Source: Aureispira anguillae
GTDB taxonomy: Bacteria > Bacteroidota > Bacteroidia > Chitinophagales > Saprospiraceae
Assembly (NCBI RefSeq): GCF_026000115.1
Contig: NZ_AP026867.1
Location: 2,387,501 to 2,451,500 of the forward strand
DNA length: 64,000 bases
Direction of reading: 5' to 3'
Below, in pieces: positions 53,844-61,139 of this stretch; position 1 is the first letter of the stretch, and the number at the start of each line of letters is the position of its first letter. The position numbers were made by a program, and so were the translations under genes. A model generated the notes under the pieces. It was not told the origin of the DNA. It was given only the letters and a program-made list of their open reading frames with translations, and searched no databases.

Positions 53844-54518
53844 ATGATTCAAAAAATAAATGAGGCTTTTATAAAATTAGGCTTCTACCCTTCTCGAAAT
53901 TTCAATCCAGATTATGAATATCACCTTGTACGAAATATTGAAAAAGGAAAACAAGTTATTACTCTCTCTGTAGATGATAATTATCCAAACGACAAATATG
54001 TCTTTGATGTTTCTCTAAGTATTTACTTTGATGAAATCGACGAAATAACACAATTCGGAAATCTAAAATATATTCGTTTTTCTAAAATAGAATCTAATTT
54101 TGAATTAGACTTCCTAAATATACCTGTAGTTGATTTTGATTTTGACTTTATTACCAATACTTACACAAACCAACCACTATCAAATAAATTAAAAATAGAT
54201 GATGAAGACTCATTAAATTGGTTAATCCAACTCTATGATTATGATTTAAAAGATTTTTTCAAAAAATATTCAAATATTGAAGAAGCTAAATTAAGTTTAA
54301 ATCATCCTTATTCATTCTATAAAAAAAATGAACCTCATTGGAATGGCTGTATTCTAAAACTCCTTTTTACCGCTCAAAATTCTAAATCAGATTTCGAAAA
54401 TCAAATCCTAGAAGTATTTAAAATATATGAGAAAGCTCATGATGGTTTTAAATTAAACCTACCTAAAAGTCTTTTAGAAGCATATATTATAAAACTAAAA
54501 TCAAATTTTGGTTATTAA
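53844..54518 (+). CDS. Cassette A gene: hypothetical protein, 224 aa
   Basis: Not recognised. Acidic, soluble, rich in Asp, Asn, Phe and Tyr. 'MIQKINEAFIKLGFYPSRNFNPDYEYHLVRNIEKGKQVITLSVDD' and 'YVFDVSLSIYFDEIDEI' suggest alternating strands and helices, as in small immunity-like or defence-accessory proteins. Very AT-rich compared with the core genes. It is the only gene between cassette start 53808 and attC-like repeat 54531. Confidence 0.7.
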   Translation: MIQKINEAFIKLGFYPSRNFNPDYEYHLVRNIEKGKQVITLSVDDNYPNDKYVFDVSLSIYFDEIDEITQFGNLKYIRFSKIESNFELDFLNIPVVDFDFDFITNTYTNQPLSNKLKIDDEDSLNWLIQLYDYDLKDFFKKYSNIEEAKLSLNHPYSFYKKNEPHWNGCILKLLFTAQNSKSDFENQILEVFKIYEKAHDGFKLNLPKSLLEAYIIKLKSNFGY

Positions 54519-54530
54519 AATAAGAATAAC

Positions 54531-54732
54531 GGAAGCTAACAATATGTACAGAGCCATGCTAGAAAAAAAGTACAATTTATACGGTTAACGCATGAACTAC
54601 ACCGCAAAATCTGTGATTTTGCCACTAGACGAAAATAAATTTACTGCCAAAATCACAGATTTTGCTCAGGGAACACCTATATTTATTCTCCGCATGGCTT
54701 TCGCACGGTCTATACATGGGCCGTTAGTGGTA
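54531..54732 (+). repeat. attC-like palindromic repeat A
   Basis: Starts ggaagctaac (54531-54540), the exact reverse complement of the cassette A start (53808-53817), and ends at ccGTTAGTGGTA (54723-54732), the start of cassette B. In between are an 18-bp perfect hairpin (54604-54621 with 54648-54665) and outer pairs such as gagccatgc/gcatggctttc. This is the layout of an integron attC site: R'' at the left, R' (GTTRRRY) at the right, imperfect palindrome between. Confidence 0.7.
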
Positions 54733-54733
54733 A

Positions 54734-54883
54734 TTGTCCTTTGCTCAAAAATCCTTCGTCCAAAAGCTAGAAAAAGAGATTAATCTCAACATCTATCAAA
54801 ACATCACAAAATTAATTTCTCCAGATACTTTATTCCTTTTTTTAGTACTAAAAGAATTTAAACCTTGGCTTAAACCAAAATAA
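54734..54883 (+). pseudogene. Possible 3' remnant of a gene, or a TTG-start small ORF
   Basis: 49 open codons directly after the cassette boundary, reading 'SFVQKLEKEINLNIYQN...SPDTLFLFLVLKEFKPWLKPK'. The composition looks like a real protein C-terminus, but there is no ATG. It may be the tail of a gene cut by a cassette exchange. Confidence 0.3.
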
Positions 54884-54926
54884 TTACTAATTTTCATTTA
54901 TCGAAAAACGTATTATAAGATATTAG

Positions 54927-56888
54927 ATGATTACATTATCAAAGAAATTAAAGCTAGAATTATTTAATGTAATTTTGAACGAAAAATCTCCATTTGGCTT
55001 TATCTCAGATGAAGATGGTCTTATCCCTTTTTTAAATAAAATCTGGGATTTAAAAAATATGCCTTCAACTGACCCTCGTTTTTCAACAGCTGAACAAGAT
55101 ATTGCCCAACATACGATAAGAAATGATGATTGGGAGTTAGAGTTTCTCTTTGATGAAATATTAAACCTTTTTGAGGATGATTCTAAATATCGTCTTTTTA
55201 TCGAGACTATACTTAGTCCAGAATTTAGAGAAACCGAGGATGGAATTACTAAATACTTCTATTTAATAAATCCTTATTTAGAGAAAGAAAGCTATGCCTT
55301 AATTATAAATGAATACAATAATGAGGATTTACCTATATACAAAGTTGGGCTAAAAGCAGAAGCAGAAGAACTTCTCATCGAATTAAAGGAAAACACTATT
55401 CCCTTCATAGTAGAGACTCAACTAACTGGAAAATCTTCATTAGCTAGATCTCATAAAACACCAAAAACAACTCCATCTTTTGTTTTAGCATTTAATAGTG
55501 GCTGGAATGATTATAGTGTTGTCTCTAGTTTTTCTCTATTCTATTATTCAGAAGGTATACAATATGTATATATTGGAGATGTTAAAATAATACACATTGA
55601 GACCTTAAATACCTCAAAAAAAATTCCTTTATCTTTCAATTCTTTACCTGATATTTTTTGCTCGTTAGGTCAAAATATTAGTTATTATAATAGGTTGAAA
55701 GAACATTTTGGAAAAGAATTTAAAAGTATATTATTTGCGTTAAGAGATGCTGCATTCTTTCCTGACATTCACGAAAAATATGAACAAAACTCGAATTTCA
55801 TTAATTCCCTAATTCGAACTAATACTGCCGAAAGATTACTCCGAGAAGCAAAATATCAAGTTTACAACTATGACTTATCGAATTTATACAGTTTTAAATA
55901 TACTTTCCAACCTAAATACTCAAAAGAATCTATTGAAGTAGATTTTAACTTTAATAACAATAAAAATTTACCCAATCGAATTTATGCAATTATTGGGAAA
56001 AATGGAATTGGAAAAACACAGTTAATCTCATCTCTTCCATTTGATATATACAAAAAGAAAGACGATGTTTTTATGCCCAAAACACCATTATTCAGTAAGG
56101 TAATAGCTGTGTCTTACAGCATTTTTGACTCATTTAAAGTCCCTCAGAAAACAGCATCTTTTAACTATTTATATTGTGGTCTAAAAGATGAGAATGGAGA
56201 AAACATTTCTGAAAAAGACTTAGTAAGACGCTTCCATAAATCCTCTCAAAAAATAAAAAATTTAAAACGAATTCAAGAGTGGAACCAAATCTTACTCAAT
56301 TTCATAGACAAACAGTTGCTAAGTCAATTTATTCGCTTAAAAAGAATAGACCAAAGAAGAGAATACGTCATAGACTTTGAGGGTTTTTCAAAAATTAAAA
56401 ACATCCTTAGTTCAGGGCAAAATATTATATTATATATTATCACAGAAATAGTGGCTAATATAAGATACGATTCTTTATTGTTGTATGACGAACCTGAAAC
56501 ACATTTACATCCCAATGCTATTTCACAATTAATAAATACCATCTATGAACTCGTAAATGAATTTGAGTCTTATTGCATTCTTGCTACACACTCTCCTCTT
56601 ATCATTAGGGAACTTCTCTCTCGAAATGTATATATCTTAGAACGGTTTGATGATACTCCAGCAATTCGTAAATTAAATATTGAAACTTTTGGAGAAAACC
56701 TTACAACTTTAACAGAAGAAGTTTTTGGGAATAGAGAAATTCCTAAACAATACAAAATTATTCTTGAGAATCTTGTCTATGAAGGTAAGAACTATGAACA
56801 AATTCTCTCGCTTCTTGAATCTGACAACATTCCCTTAAGTCTAAATGCAAAGATTTATATCAAAAGTTTACTAAATGAAAAATATTAG
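54927..56888 (+). CDS. PtuA-like ABC ATPase with an AbiJ-NTD3-like N-terminal domain (anti-phage candidate)
   Basis: 653 residues. The N-terminal about 150 residues ('DLKNMPSTDPRFSTAEQDIAQHTIRNDDWELEFLFDE', then 'YFYLINPYLEKESYALI...LPIYKV') fit the AbiJ-NTD3 pattern of abortive-infection proteins. The C-terminal ATPase (from about 340) has Walker A GKNGIGKT (357-364), ABC signature LSSGQ (494-498), Walker B LLLYDEPE (517-524) and switch His555 in ATHSP: an SMC/RecF-like AAA_21 of the PtuA/OLD group. It overlaps the HNH gene by 14 bp. With that nuclease it matches a Septu-type operon, in which ATP binding or loss restrains the nuclease. The pairing with an AbiJ-type domain is the unusual part. 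AT-rich, inside cassette B. Confidence 0.85.
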   Translation: MITLSKKLKLELFNVILNEKSPFGFISDEDGLIPFLNKIWDLKNMPSTDPRFSTAEQDIAQHTIRNDDWELEFLFDEILNLFEDDSKYRLFIETILSPEFRETEDGITKYFYLINPYLEKESYALIINEYNNEDLPIYKVGLKAEAEELLIELKENTIPFIVETQLTGKSSLARSHKTPKTTPSFVLAFNSGWNDYSVVSSFSLFYYSEGIQYVYIGDVKIIHIETLNTSKKIPLSFNSLPDIFCSLGQNISYYNRLKEHFGKEFKSILFALRDAAFFPDIHEKYEQNSNFINSLIRTNTAERLLREAKYQVYNYDLSNLYSFKYTFQPKYSKESIEVDFNFNNNKNLPNRIYAIIGKNGIGKTQLISSLPFDIYKKKDDVFMPKTPLFSKVIAVSYSIFDSFKVPQKTASFNYLYCGLKDENGENISEKDLVRRFHKSSQKIKNLKRIQEWNQILLNFIDKQLLSQFIRLKRIDQRREYVIDFEGFSKIKNILSSGQNIILYIITEIVANIRYDSLLLYDEPETHLHPNAISQLINTIYELVNEFESYCILATHSPLIIRELLSRNVYILERFDDTPAIRKLNIETFGENLTTLTEEVFGNREIPKQYKIILENLVYEGKNYEQILSLLESDNIPLSLNAKIYIKSLLNEKY

Positions 56889-57717
56889 TGCTTATAGTAA
56901 AAATTCTATGGATTTTTTTGATGAAGTCCTTAACTCCAAAAAAGATCCCATTTTGGTATCTAGAATTAATGTTTTATACCCAAACATTACTCATCTATTT
57001 CAAACTTATGATACACTCTTTAGCTCAAATTCATTGGTTAATGCTAACTCATTTGGTTATTCAGGACAGAATAAAAGTGATTTAGAAAAACTATATAATT
57101 ATAAAAGAAAAGCATTTAGAATATTAGAGCTAGAATTAACAACTAATAGTAAAAACCGCCGTAATAACACCTGCCAAAACTGCACACTTGAGTCAATTAA
57201 TTCATTTGACCATTTACTACCTCAAACAGAATTTATTGAATATGTAATTCATCCTAAAAATTTATTCCCTAGTTGTACTACTTGCAATAGTCATAAGAGT
57301 AAAATATGGAGGGATAATGGAAAAACTCTTTTCTTAAATCTATACTTAGATACACTTCCTCAAGTCCAATATCTATTTGTAGATATAAACATAACTAATG
57401 GTCTAGTTGAACCCACTTTTTATCTTGAAAATAGACATCATATTCACCCTGACTTATTTGAATTACTAGAAAACCATTATACTAAACTGCATCTTTTTAG
57501 AAGATTCAAAGAAAAAAGCGGAAATATCATTGAGGAATTAGAAAATTCTTTGAAGCCCTATAAAAACTCAGGAAACTTATCAAAAACAGATATTATTTCT
57601 ATTGTCGAAGATAAGATTGCTTTTGACAAAACTAGCTTTGGGATAAATTATTGGAAATCAATTTTAGAATATGAATTAATACACAGCAATTCTTTCATTG
57701 ACACCTTAATAAAATAA
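56875..57717 (+). CDS. HNH endonuclease, PtuB-like
   Basis: 280 residues. HNH core at residues 100-141: Cys100-x2-Cys103 (CQNC), Asp112-His113 (FDHLLPQ), Asn129 (HPKNLFPSC), Cys134-x2-Cys137-Asn138 (CTTCN) and His140-Lys141. Two zinc Cys pairs frame the betabetaalpha-metal nuclease site, and His113 is the general base. It overlaps the upstream ATPase gene by 14 bp, which implies coupled translation and a fixed ratio. In Septu, PtuA oligomers hold PtuB and release DNA cleavage on infection; the same is inferred here. The attC-like repeat B begins 4 bp after the stop codon. Confidence 0.9.
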   Translation: MKNISAYSKNSMDFFDEVLNSKKDPILVSRINVLYPNITHLFQTYDTLFSSNSLVNANSFGYSGQNKSDLEKLYNYKRKAFRILELELTTNSKNRRNNTCQNCTLESINSFDHLLPQTEFIEYVIHPKNLFPSCTTCNSHKSKIWRDNGKTLFLNLYLDTLPQVQYLFVDINITNGLVEPTFYLENRHHIHPDLFELLENHYTKLHLFRRFKEKSGNIIEELENSLKPYKNSGNLSKTDIISIVEDKIAFDKTSFGINYWKSILEYELIHSNSFIDTLIK

Positions 57718-57720
57718 AAC

Positions 57721-57923
57721 TACCACTAACAAAGTGCAAATACGGTCATGCTAAAGATTGGGCTAAAGAAAAAGATGGTGGGCTTTGCTTTACTTCCGCA
57801 AAATCACAGATTTTGCTAGTACTAGAAGATAAATTACTGCCAAAATCTGTGATTTTGCTTCGGGGAATGCTTATATTTCTGTTCGCATAACTTGTGGCAC
57901 GATATATAGCAAGACGTTACCAA
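57721..57923 (+). repeat. attC-like palindromic repeat B
   Basis: Starts taccactaac (57721-57730), the exact reverse complement of the cassette B start (54723-54732), and ends at cGTTACCAA (57916-57923), the start of cassette C. An 18-bp perfect hairpin (57798-57815 with 57841-57858) is inside. The same hairpin is present in repeat A with its two arms exchanged. Confidence 0.7.
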
Positions 57924-57946
57924 CAAGCTGAACAAAAAATCTGCTA

Positions 57947-58693
57947 ATGAATAAACTTTCGACAGAGAATCTTAATCTTCTACCAAACTCAAAGGAATTA
58001 AGAAGGATTTGTAAATCCATTTCTGCTATAGAGGCAATTATTTCTCCTGAATGGGAATACAGGTACTACTCTTATCAAAAGGATTGGAGTGAAACAGAAG
58101 AGTTTTGTGAAATGCGGAACGGGCAAGGAGACCAAATGTTGATTCTATTTAGCAATGATGGAATATGCATAAATGGATTCGCTAGCGAAAGTGAAATGAA
58201 TGGTTGGAAAAATGTTCACATAGAAGAGAAAAAGTCTTTTATAGACAAATTATCTGACTCAAAAAAAGAACCTACAACAGAATTGATTCAAGAGATACCA
58301 AGTGGGGTTGTCACAGAATTACCAAAAGCTTTTAACGAGTTCATATATGGAGAACCTGTAAAGAGCATTGGAACAACATTTTGCATTTGGAACACTGGAA
58401 CAGATACAGATTGGAAAATTGGAAAAATCAATCTTCCTAATGATGATTACAAAGATGGTTCTTCGGACTTACTTGAATTATTGGATGGGAAACCAACGAC
58501 TTACAAAAAATGGGCAGAGGAATACTATGAAGAAGAATTTGAGAATAGAGAACTTAAATTAGAAGTGGTAGAAAAGATTTATTCGGGAATTATTATATCA
58601 AAAGACTTAGTTCTTGACATCAATCCAGAATTTGAAGATTTTGAAAAACTGAAAAGTGATTTGAATGAAATTGGGTATGAAAATGAATTATAA
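57947..58693 (+). CDS. Cassette C gene: hypothetical protein, 248 aa
   Basis: Not recognised by name. Strongly acidic. 'CKSISAIEAIISPEWEYRYYSYQKDWSETEEFCEMRNGQGDQMLILFSNDGICINGF' resembles a group of uncharacterised proteins with conserved 'W..RYY.~...W' and 'rNG.GD......' segments that often sit in cassettes. 'FCIWNTGTDTDWKIG' follows in the middle. No catalytic residues can be named, and there is no signal peptide. It is the only gene in cassette C. Confidence 0.7.
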   Translation: MNKLSTENLNLLPNSKELRRICKSISAIEAIISPEWEYRYYSYQKDWSETEEFCEMRNGQGDQMLILFSNDGICINGFASESEMNGWKNVHIEEKKSFIDKLSDSKKEPTTELIQEIPSGVVTELPKAFNEFIYGEPVKSIGTTFCIWNTGTDTDWKIGKINLPNDDYKDGSSDLLELLDGKPTTYKKWAEEYYEEEFENRELKLEVVEKIYSGIIISKDLVLDINPEFEDFEKLKSDLNEIGYENEL

Positions 58694-58701
58694 AAAGCCA
58701 A

Positions 58702-58747
58702 TTGGTAAAAATGTGTAAAAACGCATTTTACACTAAACGTTATCTGC
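58702..58747 (+). repeat. Short attC-like repeat C
   Basis: Starts ttggtaa (58702-58708), complementary to the cassette C start GTTACCAA at 7 positions (the outermost base differs), contains the hairpin gtgtaaaa/ttttacac (58713-58720 with 58726-58733), and ends at GTTATCTGC (58739-58747), the start of cassette D. Confidence 0.65.
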
Positions 58748-58758
58748 AATCAACTAAA

Positions 58759-59487
58759 ATGAAAAAAGAGAATTTATCCGACATACAACTTCATTCAGCA
58801 GGAGCGACGGTTAGGCATAAGAGCCCTTTTGAGGATTTAGATTCTTATGTAAATGATGTTGAAATTTCTCAAGAATTTAGAGAGAAATGGGTTATCCCTT
58901 TTTACTTTGAATTAAACAATCAATCTGACGAATGGATTAATAGAATAATTGAATTAAAACCTAAAATAAATGAAGAGATAATTCTTCAGAATTTAGGTAA
59001 TTTTGATTGGAGAACAAGATCGACAGGAAGCTATTTTGCTGCAGTTAAAAAATCGACTCATCTCGAAGAGATCATTGGGACACATCTATTAAAAAGTGAA
59101 GTCTGTTATGCTGGCTCAGAATATGCACTAACATTGGCTTCATTTAATACTTCAAAATCGGTAGGTTATTTCGATAAATACCTTGAATTTTATTTAAAGC
59201 AACCCCAATTATATTTCGATCAAAGTTCAGTAATAACCGCCATGAAATATCTTGATGAAGTAAATAACACCAATAATACAGAAAAGCATTTGAAGAATTG
59301 GCGGGACTTTCTTTTATGGCGGGATAAAGCTCAATTAGAAAATCTCAAAAACCTAAAAAATATAGTGCCAGATAAGAGTGAGGAGATTGATAAACAAATT
59401 AAAGAATTGGAACCACAAAATTCTTCAATTGACACAGAATATTTTCACCAATCGATTGAATCAATTAATCGAATTAGTAATGGATAA
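58759..59487 (+). CDS. Cassette D gene: DUF6000-like protein
   Basis: 242 residues from ATG 58759; the longer TTG frame begins inside the repeat and is rejected. The pattern 'WVIPFYFELN', 'ILQNLGNFDWRTRSTGSYFAAVKKSTHLEEIIGTHLLKSEVCYAGSEYALTLASF' and 'YLKQPQLYFDQSSVITAMKYLD' fits the DUF6000 family: a helical protein with a conserved NWR/DWR motif, then 'G..Ll.s...~~G~~Y..aLa'. Such proteins have no known activity and are common in variable regions. The cassette-end sequence GCAGATAAC starts 5 bp after the stop. Confidence 0.7.
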   Translation: MKKENLSDIQLHSAGATVRHKSPFEDLDSYVNDVEISQEFREKWVIPFYFELNNQSDEWINRIIELKPKINEEIILQNLGNFDWRTRSTGSYFAAVKKSTHLEEIIGTHLLKSEVCYAGSEYALTLASFNTSKSVGYFDKYLEFYLKQPQLYFDQSSVITAMKYLDEVNNTNNTEKHLKNWRDFLLWRDKAQLENLKNLKNIVPDKSEEIDKQIKELEPQNSSIDTEYFHQSIESINRISNG

Positions 59488-59491
59488 AAAA

Positions 59492-59633
59492 GCAGATAAC
59501 GTTTTGATATATGCAGTACCACAAGTCCTGCGAACAGAAATATAGCTAATCACAAAGCAAAATCTATGATTTTGTGGTGTCTCACACGCAGATGGACTTT
59601 AGCTTTAGCCCTAAACGACTAAATTATTTAGTC
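59492..59633 (+). repeat. attC-like repeat D (right half unclear)
   Basis: Starts gcagataac (59492-59500), the exact reverse complement of GTTATCTGC at 58739-58747. Then 'gatatatgcagtaccacaag ... gcgaacagaaatata' matches the reverse complement of the right arm of repeat B, and one copy of the caaaatctatgattttg palindrome follows. A gactaaa-tta-tttagtc palindrome is at 59617-59633. No GTTRRRY end can be fixed, so the right side may be decayed. Confidence 0.5.
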
Positions 59634-59700
59634 AATCTTGTAAGTCACAAAAGATAAAAGTTCTACACAATCCATTAGTTTTATTACACTAAACAGCCCT

Positions 59701-60294
59701 ATGCATCAATATTCAAAAATTATTTGTGCCTTTTCTCTCTTAAGTTTTTTGGGAAATATGCCTTTGACAGAAGCTCAGAATCCGTTCAAGGTATTAGATA
59801 AAGCAGAAAAATTTTACAGAAATGGGCTTTTACAAAGAGCCTTAATCAAAATAAAAAAAGCAGAGAGTACTAAATATTGCTCTTGTGGAGATTGTCTTGA
59901 CCAAATCAACAAAAAAACACACTTGCTTCGGTTCAAAATATTTAACTCATTAAAGAAATATCAACTAGCAAGGAATTCTTTAGATGCTATCATGTCTTCT
60001 TCTTCTGAGTATGATTCTTTAAAAATACTAACTTATCAAGCTGAATTTGGCAAAAAATTCTTATCCCAAAACATTGATTCATTTGAAAAAATAAATATAT
60101 ACTGTGAGGAAGAAGCTTGTTTTTTAGAAATTCCATTCAAAGAAAAACGCCCTCCCATTCTATTAAAATTAGATCCTGGTGAGAGCATTGTTTATCTTTT
60201 GGGAAATGAAAAACAATCAAAAAAGATAAAAGAGTATTGGCTTGAAAAATTTAAAACTTCAAAAAACTATGAATTAATAAAACAAGAAAATTAA
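59701..60294 (+). CDS. Secreted small helical-repeat protein, unknown function
   Basis: 197 residues. Signal peptide (IICAFSLLSFLGNMPLTEAQ). The mature part begins 'NPFKVLDKAEKFYRNGLLQRALIKIKKAESTKYCSCGDCLDQI', a TPR-like helix pair with a C-x-C-x2-C cluster, then more helices ('KKYQLARNSLDAIMS'). The C-terminus 'RPPILLKLDPGESIVYLLGNEKQSKKIKEYW' is different and could be a small binding domain. It may be the gene of a fifth cassette ending at the 60313 repeat. Confidence 0.65.
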   Translation: MHQYSKIICAFSLLSFLGNMPLTEAQNPFKVLDKAEKFYRNGLLQRALIKIKKAESTKYCSCGDCLDQINKKTHLLRFKIFNSLKKYQLARNSLDAIMSSSSEYDSLKILTYQAEFGKKFLSQNIDSFEKINIYCEEEACFLEIPFKEKRPPILLKLDPGESIVYLLGNEKQSKKIKEYWLEKFKTSKNYELIKQEN

Positions 60295-60312
60295 TAACAA
60301 TTCATCCTCAAC

Positions 60313-60358
60313 ATTATCAAGGGAATAATATATGCGCCATTGTGTATATTGGTTTGTT
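60313..60358 (+). repeat. Short attC-like repeat, copy 2
   Basis: 46 bp matching 53761-53810 except for a 4-base gap and a few changes. The flanks ctcaaca (60308-60314, overlapping) and GTTGTTGAG (60356-60364) are partly inverted to each other, as at an attC junction. Confidence 0.65.
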
Positions 60359-60478
60359 GTTGAGCAAGGAAAACCGAGTGAACGCTATACTGCAAAAGCT
60401 TCTCTTATTTTGAAAATTAAAAGTTAAACTCTAAAAGAAATTTCATTTATTTTTTCCTTAAATTTTAAATCAGATTTT

Positions 60479-61018
60479 ATGCGTATAATTGATAGTACTC
60501 TTTTTTCTCCTTTTTATATTTTTATTAAAGCGTCTGATTTATCAGATTCAGAGGTGTTAAATTTATTAGGAATTAAAAAATTTGAATTACTAAATAAGTA
60601 TCAAAAACATCCTAAAAATTGGCAAAAAAAAAGAACTTTATTCATTACTGAATGTAAAAATTGGATTCATATAATGGACTTTATGGATTATAATTTATGG
60701 CATAATCCTCAACTACGCATAAACTTAGAGCTTATTTCGAAAAAGTATGATATTTTCTATTGTTCAACAGGAGATGACGATTATTCATATGATTTTACAT
60801 ACTTAAAAGAAGGCATTCTAAAACGCAAATTAATAGTTGAGTATCCTAATTATAAAGGACCTATTATTAAAGAAAATATTGGTAAAAGGCTTTTGGGCGA
60901 ATCAGAAAAAATTGTACTAAAAGATGAAAGAAAAGAAGTATTATCGATTGCAAAAGCAATTGGTATTAATTTAAATCATGAAGAAAGTAAAATTCGGCAG
61001 TATTTGTATGAGTTATAG
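60479..61018 (+). CDS. Hypothetical protein, 179 aa
   Basis: Not recognised. Soluble, no signal peptide. 'SPFYIFIKASDLSDSEVLNLLGIKKFELLNKYQKHPKNWQKKRTLFITECKNWIHIMDFMDYNLWHNP' followed by 'YDIFYCSTGDDDYSYDFTYLKEG' and 'KRLLGESE' resembles small SUKH-like or immunity proteins in its pattern of 'l.~~~~w.hI.D' and 'S..eda..~f~yf..G'. This could be an immunity protein whose toxin is lost. AT-rich, like the cassette genes upstream. Confidence 0.65.
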   Translation: MRIIDSTLFSPFYIFIKASDLSDSEVLNLLGIKKFELLNKYQKHPKNWQKKRTLFITECKNWIHIMDFMDYNLWHNPQLRINLELISKKYDIFYCSTGDDDYSYDFTYLKEGILKRKLIVEYPNYKGPIIKENIGKRLLGESEKIVLKDERKEVLSIAKAIGINLNHEESKIRQYLYEL

Positions 61019-61139
61019 CCCAAGATATAAATCAGATCAAAATTGAAACAAGCATTGTTATATCAAGAGAAAAAATCTTTAGACACACCATAGGCACTCA
61101 CATTCCTAAAAATTTAACACAAAAGCATTCCACCATTCC

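Noticed and set aside
54592-54783. 63-codon ATG frame within attC-like repeat A
   Set aside because: It is the translation of the palindromic repeat itself and crosses the cassette junction.
58702-58758. N-terminal extension of the DUF6000-like gene from a TTG at 58702
   Set aside because: The extension is the translation of attC-like repeat C; the ATG at 58759 fits the family start.
53600-61018. Integron integrase gene or attI site
   Set aside because: No tyrosine-recombinase-like protein is encoded anywhere in the window, so only a cassette array is claimed.
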